Source: Nocardioides sp. Kera G14
GTDB lineage: Bacteria > Actinomycetota > Actinomycetes > Propionibacteriales > Nocardioidaceae
Assembly (NCBI RefSeq): GCF_020715565.1
Contig: NZ_CP085839.1
Span: 1,054,001-1,118,000 of the forward strand
DNA: 64,000 nucleotides
Direction: 5' to 3'
Shown: positions 54,836-63,711 of the stretch, one piece after another
Position numbering within the stretch: the stretch's first letter is position 1
Layout of the letters: each line of letters starts with the position of its first letter
Program-made: the position numbers and the translations under genes
Notes under the pieces: generated by a model
The model's database searches: none
What the model was told of the DNA's origin: nothing
Seen by the model: only the letters and a program-made list of their open reading frames with translations

Positions 54836-55222
54836 TCATTTAGGCACTTCGACTGCCTCACCCTGCTCTTCCAGCGCGAGGGTCAGCACGGGCTCCAGGT
54901 CTGCCCGGGTCGTGACCTCGAGGCTCCGGAGTGGACGCCCGTTCCGCCCAGTGACGACGCCATCACCTGCAATATTGGGGACATGCTGATGCGCTGGAGC
55001 GACGACCAGCTCCTCTCCAACTTCCACCGGGTGCGCTCGCCGCTGCCCGGGGAGTACACCGGAGCGCGCTATTCGATCCCGTTCTTCGCCCAGGCCAACC
55101 GCGACGTCGTCATCACGACGCCGCAGGGGAAGTACGAGCCGATCACGGCGTACGACTATCTCCTGGAGCGGATCGCCGCCAACTACGGCGAGGGCGCAGC
55201 GAAGCGGGCTGCGGGAGCATGA
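54836..55222 (+). pseudogene. C-terminal fragment of an isopenicillin-N-synthase-like 2OG-Fe(II) oxygenase
   Basis: About 128 codons match the C-terminal half of the family: the metal HxD (H-F-D in SFRHFDCLTLLFQ), LQVCPGRDLEAPEWTPVPP, NIGDMLMRWSDDQLLSNFHRV with the distal His, and RYSIPFFAQANRD with the 2OG-binding Arg. The N-terminal ~170 residues are missing. The frame has no start codon before the HxD and runs back into the tRNA terminator. The stop overlaps the following gntR start (ATGA), so the intact ancestor was probably operonic with that regulator. Confidence 0.82.
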
Positions 55223-55869
55223 CCGAGGCCCAGCTCCTCGGCGACGCCGTCTACGCACAGCTCGTCGACCGGATCTTCACCGGCGCCCTTGCCCCCGGGG
55301 CGCCGTTGAGCGTGCCGGCGCTCGCGGCCGAGCTCGACGTGAGTCGGAGTCCTGTGCGCGACTCGGTGCAGAGGCTCGTCGCCGAGGGGCTGGCCGTCAG
55401 CGTCCCGCATGCGGGAGCGCGGGTGATCGAGGTCGACGACACGGTCATCGCCCAGGTCATGACCGTACGTCGCCTGCTCGACGGTCTCGCCGCGCGGGAG
55501 GCCACGGAGCGGGCGACGGCGGCCCAGGCCGCCGAACTCCGGAGGCTCGTCGAGAAGCAGGCGACGGAGATCGAGGCAGGAGCCGATCCGCTCGCCGATG
55601 CCCGCCTGGACCTGGAGTTCCACACCGCCGTACGGGACCTCGCCGCGAACCCGACGCTCAGTGATGCCCTGCACCGGCTCGACGCCAAGGCCCACCTGCA
55701 CAACTCCGGGCTGTGGGCTGACGAGTCCAGTCGGTCGATCGCGCTCGACGAGCACCGTCGCATCATCGACGCGATCGAGATCGGCGACGCCGAGGCCGCG
55801 GAGGCCGCGGCGATGGCCCATGTCGCCGCGGTCCTGGTGCGGATGCGGCGCCAGGCCAGGAATCGGTGA
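55219..55869 (+). CDS. GntR-family (FCD) transcriptional regulator
   Basis: A 216-residue regulator with an N-terminal winged helix (LAAELDVSRSPVRDSVQRLV) and an FCD effector domain (LDLEFHTAVRDLAANPTLSDA, DEHRRIIDAIEIGD). It is coupled to the truncated oxygenase gene and may once have controlled it. The present promoter is unclear, because the upstream gene has lost its start. Confidence 0.87.
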   Translation: MTEAQLLGDAVYAQLVDRIFTGALAPGAPLSVPALAAELDVSRSPVRDSVQRLVAEGLAVSVPHAGARVIEVDDTVIAQVMTVRRLLDGLAAREATERATAAQAAELRRLVEKQATEIEAGADPLADARLDLEFHTAVRDLAANPTLSDALHRLDAKAHLHNSGLWADESSRSIALDEHRRIIDAIEIGDAEAAEAAAMAHVAAVLVRMRRQARNR

Positions 55870-55876
55870 GTCGTGG

Positions 55877-56347
55877 TCAGGCGAGGCGGGCGGGGAAGCC
55901 GCCGGTGGCGATCGGACTCCAACGCGTGGGTGTGATCCGGAGCAGCGACTTGCCCTGATCGACCATCGCCCGGCGGTACTCGGCCCAGTCGGAGTGCTCG
56001 CCGGAGATGTTGCGGAAGTACTCGACGAACGCGTCGAGCGCCTCGTCCCCGTGGGTGGCGTCGACGACCTCGGCGGTGCCGTCGACCTGCACCCAGGCGC
56101 CGTTCCACTCGTCGGAGAGGACGAGCACGCTCACCTCGGGATCGCGGCGGGCGTTGCGGGTCTTCGCCCGCTCGGGATAGGTGGCGATGACGAGGCGGCC
56201 GGAGTCGTCGACGCCGCCGGTGACGGGTGAGGCCTGCGGCCCGCCGTCGGCGCGGCGGGTGAGGAGCACCATCTGGTGGCGGGGGCGGACGAAGTCGAGC
56301 AGCTCAGCCAGCTCGACGGCGGTGGTGGTGGCGATCGTTCGGGCCAT
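55877..56347 (-). CDS. PPOX-class F420-dependent enzyme
   Basis: A 156-residue split-barrel flavin/deazaflavin-binding protein of the Rv1155 type (RPRHQMVLLTRRADGGPQASPVTGGV; RDPEVSVLVLSDEWNGAWVQVDG; ISGEHSDWAEYRRAMVDQGKS). Such proteins reduce or bind substrates with coenzyme F420. The ATG of MARTIATTTAV is the natural start. It is convergent with the GntR gene. Confidence 0.87.
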   Translation of the reverse strand: MARTIATTTAVELAELLDFVRPRHQMVLLTRRADGGPQASPVTGGVDDSGRLVIATYPERAKTRNARRDPEVSVLVLSDEWNGAWVQVDGTAEVVDATHGDEALDAFVEYFRNISGEHSDWAEYRRAMVDQGKSLLRITPTRWSPIATGGFPARLA

Positions 56348-56395
56348 GCCTTTCAGGCTAGCCACCCGCAGATGCCGCACCAGATGCACGTCGAA

Positions 56396-58141
56396 TCAGG
56401 CGGGCCTGGGAAGGCCGGAGGCCGGAAGGTCGGGCGCGGGCCGGCCGAAGTAGTAGCCCTGAGCCCGGTCGCAGCCGAGCTCACAGAGTACGGCGGCCTG
56501 TCGCTCGGTCTCGACCTGCTCACCGACGATGCTGAGACCGAGCGCCTTGCCGAGGCGGATGATCGCGTTCAGCACCTCGAAGCTGGTGGCGCCGCTGTCG
56601 ATGCCGTGCACGAACGACCCGTCGATCTTGATGACGTCGATCGGGAACGAGGTCAACCAGCGCAGCGACGACCACCCCGAGCCGAAGTCGTCGAGCGCCA
56701 CCCGGACGCCCAGGGCCCGGATCTCGGTGAGCGAGGTGATGACCTGCTGGTCGTGCTCGTCGTAGACGCCCTCGGTCACCTCGACGATGAGCCGGCGGGG
56801 CGTGAGGTGGTGTCGCTCGATGGTCGCGCTGACGAGCTTCGAGAAGGCGGGGTTGCGCAGCTCGGTGATGGAGACGTTGACCGACGCGACCATGGTCGTC
56901 CCGGCGGCCGCGGCCGCGGCGACTGCGCGGTCGAGCGTCCAGGCGCCGAGGGCATGGATGCTGCCGGTGCGCTCGGCATGGCTGATGAACTCCGAGGGGC
57001 CGAGCAGGCCGCGCTTGGGATGCTGCCACCGCACCAGCGCCTCGGCACCCCGGACTGTCCCGTCCTCCAGCGCCACGATCGGCTGGTAGTGGAGGACGAA
57101 CTCGCCCGCCTTCAGAGCCATCTCGATCTCACGCGCGGCCTGGCTGGGATCACCGTAGGCGACGGTCTGGTTGCGGCCGTTGGCCTTCGCATCGTAGAGC
57201 GCCACGTCCGCACGGCCCATCAGGAGCGAGCTGGAGTCGCCGCGCTCCCACATGGCCACGCCGATCGACGCGGTCGCCTCCTGCGGGAGGCCCGCACGCA
57301 GCTCGTCGGCGAGCTCGGTGGCCTCGCCGAGGGAGCAGCCGGGCAGGAGCAGGACGAACTCGTCGCCGCCGTACCGGAAGAGGAGACGCTCGTGGGGCAC
57401 GACCTCTCGCCAGCGCCGCGTGCAGGAGACCAGGAGCTCATCGCCGGCGGCATGGCCACCGCGGTCGTTCGCTGCCTTGAAGTGGTCCAGGTCGAGCATC
57501 ACGACCGCCAGACCGTCATTGCCCCGCGCCGCGCTCTCGACGGCGAACTCCAACCGCCGTGCCAGCGCCCGCCGGTTGCCGAGCCCCGTGAGCGGGTCCT
57601 CCTCGATCCGATCGCCGACGCGGGCCAGCCATCCGACCGAGGCGCCGATGCAGGCGAGTCCGCCGAGGACGATGATGATCCGGCTCGCGTAGAGGTCGAT
57701 GTAGGTCATGGCGACGAATGCGGCGATGTCGACGATCAGCCCATGGACCACGGCTCCGCGCCACGAGAAGAACGCCGTACCGGCGATCATGGGCAGGGCG
57801 AAGGTGATCAGCGGGTCCTCGGCCGTCGCCGATCCCCTGGCGAGCATGATCGTCGCGGCGATCAGGATGGAGCCGCCGGCGACCAGGGGGTGGTAGGTCC
57901 ACCGGGGCCAGCGATGTCCGGTGAGCAGCAGGGCCAGACCGATGACGAGCTCGAAATAGCCGATGGCATGGATGGTGAGGTTCCGGCCCGCGCTGAGCCG
58001 GATGTCGCCCGGCGGGAGCTGGCACGCGATGCCGCCGAGCAGGTAGAAGACACCCGCTGCCCGGCTGAGGATCTTCCGCGGAGCGACGGCAGGGGCGTGC
58101 CGATACGATCCGGCAGAGGTGCCTCCGAGAGATGCAGCCAC
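56396..58141 (-). CDS. Membrane GGDEF-EAL hybrid protein (cyclic-di-GMP turnover)
   Basis: A protein of about 581 residues with an N-terminal membrane domain of roughly 6-7 spans, then a GGDEF domain (RYGGDEFVLLLPG, intact) and an EAL domain (GAEALVRWQHP, DDFGSGWSSLRWL, KIDGSFV, GEQVETE). Both active sites look usable. No RxxD inhibitory site lies in front of GGDEF (RLLF instead). GTG 58141 is chosen because TACCCT is 6 nt upstream; GTG 58171 is an alternative. It is divergent from the amidase gene with only a short shared promoter. Confidence 0.9.
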   Translation of the reverse strand: MAASLGGTSAGSYRHAPAVAPRKILSRAAGVFYLLGGIACQLPPGDIRLSAGRNLTIHAIGYFELVIGLALLLTGHRWPRWTYHPLVAGGSILIAATIMLARGSATAEDPLITFALPMIAGTAFFSWRGAVVHGLIVDIAAFVAMTYIDLYASRIIIVLGGLACIGASVGWLARVGDRIEEDPLTGLGNRRALARRLEFAVESAARGNDGLAVVMLDLDHFKAANDRGGHAAGDELLVSCTRRWREVVPHERLLFRYGGDEFVLLLPGCSLGEATELADELRAGLPQEATASIGVAMWERGDSSSLLMGRADVALYDAKANGRNQTVAYGDPSQAAREIEMALKAGEFVLHYQPIVALEDGTVRGAEALVRWQHPKRGLLGPSEFISHAERTGSIHALGAWTLDRAVAAAAAAGTTMVASVNVSITELRNPAFSKLVSATIERHHLTPRRLIVEVTEGVYDEHDQQVITSLTEIRALGVRVALDDFGSGWSSLRWLTSFPIDVIKIDGSFVHGIDSGATSFEVLNAIIRLGKALGLSIVGEQVETERQAAVLCELGCDRAQGYYFGRPAPDLPASGLPRPA

Positions 58142-58177
58142 TCGTGAAGGGTACGGGAATGCTCCGCTCACACCCTC

Positions 58178-58183
58178 TACTGT
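58178..58183 (+). promoter_or_regulatory. -10 element of a leaderless amidase transcript
   Basis: TACTGT followed by 6 nt and the ATG of the amidase gene. No clear -35 is visible; the upstream region is shared with the divergent GGDEF-EAL gene. Confidence 0.45.
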
Positions 58184-58189
58184 CGGCAC

Positions 58190-59590
58190 ATGGCTGACCG
58201 GATCCATGGGTTCACCGATGATGCTCTCGCCGACCACGACGCGGTCGCGCTGGCCGACCTTGTCCGCAGGCGCGAGCTCAGCGCCGAGGAGATCGAGCGG
58301 GCGGCGATCGCCCGGCTCCAGGCGGTCGCACCGCGGCTCAATGCACTCGCGCACACGGCGTACGACGACCCCCGCCGCTCCCCGGATCCGACTGCTGCCT
58401 TCGCCGGTGTCCCCACGGTGGTCAAGGACAACACCCCCGTCGCGGGCATGCCGACCAACCACGGGACCGACGCGTTCGTCTCCGGACGGTCGGAGAAGGA
58501 CGGCCGCTACACGACGCAGTACCTGAGCTCCGGGATGACGGTGCTCGGCAAGAGCCGACTGCCGGAGTTCGGGTTCAACGCGACCACGGAGTTCCGGGTC
58601 GCGCCCCCGGTCCTCAACCCGTGGAACACCACGCGGTCGGTCGGCGCGTCCTCGGGAGGCTCCGCCGCGCTCGCCGCCGCCGGCGCGGTGCCGATCGCGC
58701 ACGCCAACGACGGTGGCGGCTCGATCCGAATCCCGGCCGCGGCCGCCGGCCTGATCGGGCTCAAGCCCAGCAGGGGCAGGCACATCGACGGCGAGGAGGC
58801 GCGCGTCCTGCCGATCAGGATCATCAGCGAGGGCGTGCTCACCCGCTCGGTGCGCGACACCGCCGTCTTCCACGCGGCGATGGAGAGGCACTGGCGCAAT
58901 CCGCGGCTGGCGCCGATCGGTCTCGTCGAGGGGCCGGCGAACCGCCGCCTGCGCGTGGGCCTGCTGCTCGAGTCCGTCACCGACGCCGTCGTGGACGCCG
59001 AGACCCGCGCCGCGGTCGAGCGCACCGCCTCCCTGCTCGAGGAGCAGGGTCACAGCGTCGAGCCGATCGGGGTCCCTGCGGACGCCACGCTCGGCGACGA
59101 CTTCGTCCTCTACTGGGGCATGCTCGCGACGATGGTGAGCAGCCTCGGCAAGGTCACCTACGACCGCAGCTTCGACTCCTCGCGACTCGACGGCCTCACA
59201 CTCGGGCTGCGCAGGCACCTGCGGCGCCACGCGCGCCACCTGCCGGCCGCGCTGTGGCGGCTCCGGAGGGCCGGTGCCCGGTACGCGGCCGCGTTCGAGC
59301 AGGTCGACCTGGTGCTCTCACCGGTGGTGGCGAACGTGACGCCCGAGCTCGGCTGGCTCAGCCCGCACGTCCCCTTCGACCAGCTCATCGACAGACTGCG
59401 CAACCACGTCGCCTTCACGCCGCTGCACAACGTCGCCGGCGCACCGGCCATCTCGCTGCCCCTCGGGCTCAGCGCCTCGGGGCTGCCTGTCGGGGTGCAG
59501 TTGTCGGCGGCGTACGGCGACGAGCGGACGCTCCTCGAGATCGCCTTCGCGCTCGAGGAGCAGGTGGGCTGGCCCTCGATCACCGACTGA
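58190..59590 (+). CDS. Amidase (amidase-signature family)
   Basis: A 466-residue hydrolase with the Ser-cisSer-Lys triad: K79 (PTVVKDNTP), cis-Ser S154 (VGASSGGSAALAAAGA) and nucleophile S178 (DGGGSIRIPAAAAGLIGLKP). The C-terminal part FTPLHNVAGAPAISLPLGL is typical of the family. The substrate is unknown; related enzymes hydrolyse aryl or acyl amides, including 6-aminohexanoate cyclic dimer. Confidence 0.92.
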   Translation: MADRIHGFTDDALADHDAVALADLVRRRELSAEEIERAAIARLQAVAPRLNALAHTAYDDPRRSPDPTAAFAGVPTVVKDNTPVAGMPTNHGTDAFVSGRSEKDGRYTTQYLSSGMTVLGKSRLPEFGFNATTEFRVAPPVLNPWNTTRSVGASSGGSAALAAAGAVPIAHANDGGGSIRIPAAAAGLIGLKPSRGRHIDGEEARVLPIRIISEGVLTRSVRDTAVFHAAMERHWRNPRLAPIGLVEGPANRRLRVGLLLESVTDAVVDAETRAAVERTASLLEEQGHSVEPIGVPADATLGDDFVLYWGMLATMVSSLGKVTYDRSFDSSRLDGLTLGLRRHLRRHARHLPAALWRLRRAGARYAAAFEQVDLVLSPVVANVTPELGWLSPHVPFDQLIDRLRNHVAFTPLHNVAGAPAISLPLGLSASGLPVGVQLSAAYGDERTLLEIAFALEEQVGWPSITD

Positions 59591-59605
59591 TGGGCGCCGG
59601 TCGAC

Positions 59606-60418
59606 TCAGCGGGAGACCTGACTCAGCAGCCGCATCGCCACCGGGCTCACGACCGGCCGGGTGAGCCGATGGAGCACGACGCGCCGCGCGAACCGGGCGC
59701 GATCGCGTCGGGTGAACTCCAGGCCGAGCTTCTCGCGGACGACCTCGGGCAGCATCGCTGCGGTGATCAGCCGCTGCTCCTCCATGACGCGGGCTCCGGC
59801 GAACCGCCACACCGCGTCCGGCACACCCGGCGGTTGTGCACGGGCGGGATCGTCGAATGCAGCGACCGCCCAGCGTGCCGCCTCCGTGGCCTCGAGCGCC
59901 TCGCGGCACATGTGGTCCCAGTAGGCCTCGAACTCGTCGAGCGTGTCCGGCATCGGGCGCTCGCTGATCCCGTAGAGCCGGTACCAGGTCTTGCCTGCCT
60001 CCCAGATCTCCTCACGCTCGTCGCGGGTGAGCCGGTGGTGGTAGAGATCCATCCACGTCATGTCGGCCATCACGAAGGTCGCGTGCGCCCAGAACCAGAC
60101 CTCTGGATCGAGCGCGTGGTAGCGGTTGCCGTGCTCGTCGACGCCCTTGATGTCGAGGTGGAAGTCCCGCACCCGGGCCGCAGCCGCCGGTGCACGTTCT
60201 CCGCCGATCTTCGACTCGATGATCGGTGGCAGCGACCGGAGGATCCGCGCATAGGGCTCGTCGAAGAACTTCGAGTGCTGGACGACGCCCGCACCGATCG
60301 CCGGGTGCATCAACTGCAGGATGCCGGTGCCGGAGCCGACCAGCAGGCCCCTCCAGTCGCCGTAATAACGGTGGAGGATCGAGCCGGCCGGCACCGGTTG
60401 CGGAGTGTCCGTGGTCAT
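59606..60418 (-). CDS. DUF2236 oxygenase-like protein (MpaB/Lcp fold)
   Basis: A 270-residue protein with the family features LLVGSGTGILQLMHPAIGAG, a conserved Arg region, FVMADMTWMDLYHHRLT and an all-helical pattern. Relatives include the latex-clearing dioxygenase Lcp and MpaB, which use haem b. No signal peptide is seen. It is the last gene of the epimerase/penicillin-acylase operon (ATGA overlap), and the combination may indicate a catabolic or detoxifying function, which is inference. Confidence 0.85.
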   Translation of the reverse strand: MTTDTPQPVPAGSILHRYYGDWRGLLVGSGTGILQLMHPAIGAGVVQHSKFFDEPYARILRSLPPIIESKIGGERAPAAAARVRDFHLDIKGVDEHGNRYHALDPEVWFWAHATFVMADMTWMDLYHHRLTRDEREEIWEAGKTWYRLYGISERPMPDTLDEFEAYWDHMCREALEATEAARWAVAAFDDPARAQPPGVPDAVWRFAGARVMEEQRLITAAMLPEVVREKLGLEFTRRDRARFARRVVLHRLTRPVVSPVAMRLLSQVSR

Positions 60419-63400
60419 CGTCCAATCATGACCCGGTCGAGGTACGCCGACCCACGGGTCTGCCGGATGATCATCGTGTGCCTGCCCGGGGCAAGTGACA
60501 CGGTGACAGTCCGCCAGCGAGGCGCCTTGGAGCGACCCTTGAAGGGGAGCGTCCTGACCACCTTCCCGTCGATGAGGAGCTTGGCTGTGCCGCCCTTCTT
60601 CGCCGTCCCGAGCACGAGGCGCAGTTGCTGTCCGACGAACGCGTAGCTCGCCGTGGGCCGCCGCCGCGCGGTCGCCCGCGCGGAGCAGTAGCGGCGCAGG
60701 TGTGCTGTGCGACTGGACCGGCCGGTCCAGTGGCCCGTGAGCCGGATCGCGGCGCCGGCGCGGCAGACCGCCTCCACCGAGCGGAAGGTCAGCGGCGTGC
60801 CATTCGTGACGGTGCCGCCTGTGCCGCCCGTGCCGCCATCGCCGCCGGGACTGGTCGGATCAGCGGGGTCGCGGACCGCCCGGTGGCTGGGAAACTGCAC
60901 GAGCTGCTGGAAGGTGGGGCGGTTCTGCCAGGTGGTGAGGGCGTGGGTGACACCGCCGAGGGGGTTCTGCTGGATCGCCCCGGCACACCACTGGTCACCC
61001 GCGGAGCAGACGGTGTCGGCGGGGTAGGTGTCGGCGTACGTCGCCGCGGTGGCCTGGCTGAGGCTCTGCAGCAGCGCGGCCCGACAGGCGCTCAGGCTGC
61101 CGTTGCCGCAGAAGGTCGTGCCCAGGCCGCCCTGGACCGGGTCACCGAGGACGGTGCGCAGGTCCTTGTCGACGTACGACCACCAGCCGTGCTCATAGGC
61201 GGCACCCTGATGCTTGACCCCGGAGTGCGCGGCAGCCGGTGACTCGTCGACGGTCTGGACGTCCGCAAGCGCGTCGTACAGCTGCGTGCCCATCGTCGGG
61301 CCGAACTCGGCCTGGGTGAGCAGCGGCCACCACGCGTCCATCGTCTTGATCGTGTCGGCGAAGCTGAGCTTCTTGCTGCCGGCTGTCGTCTCGGTGCGCT
61401 TCGCGCCCGCGGCGAGCCACGACTTGAGTGCGCTCACCGTCGCCTTCTGGGTGGGATCGGTGACGGGAGCGGAGTCGATCACCCGCAGGATCGTCGGCAG
61501 CACGTCCTCACCCTTGAGGTCCGTGACGGCCGCGTCCTCCATCGCGCCCGCCAGCGAGGCGCGCGTGATCTTCAGCCCGCTGCCGATCAGCGCTCTCACG
61601 CGGTCGTCGAGGAGGTCGCCGCGGTAGACGCTGCCCATGCCGAAGAAGCTCTGGGTGTAGCCGTCGGCGATCCGGTTGTTCCACGAGATCATGTAATCCT
61701 GGTCGATGACCTGGGGGTGTGCGGCGACGCCGATGTCGGTGGCCGTGTTCGTCGCCGGAGCCCAGTTGCGCCACTCGTAGGCGGCGGTGCCCCAGACCGG
61801 CAGGTTCGGGTCGACGTTCGTTGCGCGCTGTGGGTCGAGGCCGGAGTTGAAGTATGCCGTGTGCTCATCGTCGATGTAGAACCAGTTGAACGTGTAGCCG
61901 ATGTGGGACGCCGCCTCCTGGAAGCCCTTCGGCCCCTTCACGAGATCCGGGTCGTTGAGCATCTGGAAGCCCAGGAGGGTGTCGGCGTCGTGCAGGTAGG
62001 TGGAGCGCAGCGTCGTGTAGGCGACGGGCTTCCCGCCGATGGTGGCGCGATGGCCGACCATGCCGTACTTCGTGCGGTAAGCCCTGAGTGTGTAGGACCC
62101 CGCCGGCGTGCTGTCGGCGATCGTCGGACTCCATGCCTCGGTCGAGGAGAGCACGTCCATCGGCGTGCAGACGCCGTGGAAGACGTACGCCGACGAGTCG
62201 AGCGTCGCAGGGCTGCCGTCGGTGTTGCACAGCGGCACCGCGAACGTGTCGATGATGTTCTGGTTCGCCGAGGTCGCGCTCCAGGAGTAGTCCTGTCCGC
62301 GCCCGAGCAGCACGTACATGCTCAACCCGGCGAAGGCGGCGCCCTGTGCCTGGATGCCGGGGCCGTGGATGTCCTCCAGCAGGAGCAGTTGTGGGGCGAA
62401 GTAGCCGGTCTGCGGGCCGAAGACCGCGATCGGGTGGCCGTCGTCGGTGTGCCTCCCGCTCACGACGAGGGCATTCGACATGCTGTGCTTGGTGTCGAGC
62501 AGCCCGCCGGGGAGCACACCCTCGTTGGACATGCCGGTCAGCTTCGACAGGCCCGGGATCGTGGCGGCCGAGGCGCTGGATCGGGCGGAGCGTGCCGCCG
62601 CGGCGTCCTCGGCGGTGTCGGCCGCGGAGCCCGTGGCGTCGTAGACGACGGGCTGGGCTACGACCGAGCCGGCGTCCGGCAGGGCGGGGCCCACGGGGTC
62701 GGCCGGGCTGGCGGCGTACGGGAAGGTCCTGCCGTGCACGGTGAGGGTGGCCTCGGGGTCGTCCTCTTCGCGGAGGCCCGCCCAGACCTTGTCGCCGGTG
62801 GTGGTGCCGAACTGCTGCTCCGCGGCCAGCTTGACCAGCGCGGCCTGGAGCTGGTTGCCGCCCCCGGTGCCGAAGAGGGCCGCGATGATGCCCGAGATCG
62901 CGACCAGGTCGGTGGGTTTGAACGGCTGGATGCCGTTTCCCGTGACGTCGGCGTTGCCGGTGAGGACGTACTCGCCGGGGAAGCTCAGGCTGGCCTTGGA
63001 GTCGGTGATGTACTGGTTGATCCCGGCGACGTAGCTGGTCACGTCGGCCACTGCCAGGGCGCCGCGCGGACCGCTGTGGGCGAGGCTGTCGACCTCGGCC
63101 TGGCGGTCGGCCTCGGTGTAGGCGCCGAGCTGGTAGAACTGCGACTCCAGGTTGCGGTTGGAGGCCGCGCCGCCCGCGAAGCTGGTGAGCTCGCCCCGGC
63201 CGAGATGGCGCAGCACGTCCATCAGCCACAGTCGCTCCTGGCCGGCGACGTAGCCGGCGCCGAACTCGGTGCCCTCGCGCGTCGTGCCGTAGATGTGGGG
63301 CGTGCCGGTCTTCTTGTCGTAGACGACCGTCACGTCGCTGCGACCACCCGGCCTCTGGGTGCTCTCGATGTTGTCCGGACTGAGCACGAAGGAGGCGTCG

Positions 63401-63711
63401 TTGAAGTAGTCCGACAGCTGGTCGTCGGTGAGCCCGGTGTAGGCGGAGGCGAGGCCGGCGTACTTCTGCAGGGCGTCGTCGGCGTGCGCAGGCTGGGTGC
63501 CGAGCAACTGGTTGGCGAGGATCTCCGCGACGGTCGCGGTGCCGTCATTGCCGGGCGGCAGGATCGAGCTGCACTGGCCGAGGCAGTAGTCGCCGGCGTC
63601 GGCGTACGTCTGCGGGTACGGGGCGTCGGCGGCTCGGGCCGTTCCGACGGGCAGCGCGGCGAGGAGCGGCACCGTCAGCAGGCCTGCCGCCAGAGCGGCC
63701 AGGCACCTCAT
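60415..63711 (-). CDS. Penicillin acylase family (S45) Ntn-hydrolase, secreted
   Basis: A 1098-residue exported precursor. The signal peptide is cleaved probably after A27 (PVGTARA). The alpha part follows, then the autoproteolytic junction with the new N-terminal nucleophile S412 in KHSMSNALVVSG, and a long beta part. A Gly/Thr linker (GGDGGTGGTGG) leads to a C-terminal beta domain absent from classical penicillin acylases, with the repeat-like KLLIDGKVVRTLPFKGRSK. Natural substrates of such enzymes include acyl-homoserine lactones, acylated amino acids and beta-lactams. It is coupled at both ends to its neighbours. Confidence 0.9.
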   Translation of the reverse strand: MRCLAALAAGLLTVPLLAALPVGTARAADAPYPQTYADAGDYCLGQCSSILPPGNDGTATVAEILANQLLGTQPAHADDALQKYAGLASAYTGLTDDQLSDYFNDASFVLSPDNIESTQRPGGRSDVTVVYDKKTGTPHIYGTTREGTEFGAGYVAGQERLWLMDVLRHLGRGELTSFAGGAASNRNLESQFYQLGAYTEADRQAEVDSLAHSGPRGALAVADVTSYVAGINQYITDSKASLSFPGEYVLTGNADVTGNGIQPFKPTDLVAISGIIAALFGTGGGNQLQAALVKLAAEQQFGTTTGDKVWAGLREEDDPEATLTVHGRTFPYAASPADPVGPALPDAGSVVAQPVVYDATGSAADTAEDAAAARSARSSASAATIPGLSKLTGMSNEGVLPGGLLDTKHSMSNALVVSGRHTDDGHPIAVFGPQTGYFAPQLLLLEDIHGPGIQAQGAAFAGLSMYVLLGRGQDYSWSATSANQNIIDTFAVPLCNTDGSPATLDSSAYVFHGVCTPMDVLSSTEAWSPTIADSTPAGSYTLRAYRTKYGMVGHRATIGGKPVAYTTLRSTYLHDADTLLGFQMLNDPDLVKGPKGFQEAASHIGYTFNWFYIDDEHTAYFNSGLDPQRATNVDPNLPVWGTAAYEWRNWAPATNTATDIGVAAHPQVIDQDYMISWNNRIADGYTQSFFGMGSVYRGDLLDDRVRALIGSGLKITRASLAGAMEDAAVTDLKGEDVLPTILRVIDSAPVTDPTQKATVSALKSWLAAGAKRTETTAGSKKLSFADTIKTMDAWWPLLTQAEFGPTMGTQLYDALADVQTVDESPAAAHSGVKHQGAAYEHGWWSYVDKDLRTVLGDPVQGGLGTTFCGNGSLSACRAALLQSLSQATAATYADTYPADTVCSAGDQWCAGAIQQNPLGGVTHALTTWQNRPTFQQLVQFPSHRAVRDPADPTSPGGDGGTGGTGGTVTNGTPLTFRSVEAVCRAGAAIRLTGHWTGRSSRTAHLRRYCSARATARRRPTASYAFVGQQLRLVLGTAKKGGTAKLLIDGKVVRTLPFKGRSKAPRWRTVTVSLAPGRHTMIIRQTRGSAYLDRVMIGR

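Noticed and set aside
54707..54840. A protein-coding start inside the tRNA-Ala gene
   Set aside because: The region folds as a complete tRNA plus terminator; the open frame is incidental.
54826..54900. GTG 54826 as a start for the oxygenase fragment
   Set aside because: It is in a different reading frame from the oxygenase sequence and lies within the right arm of the terminator hairpin.
56396..59239. A 947-residue version of the GGDEF-EAL protein
   Set aside because: The N-terminal 360 codons are antisense to the amidase gene and have no domain character; the true start is near 58141-58171.
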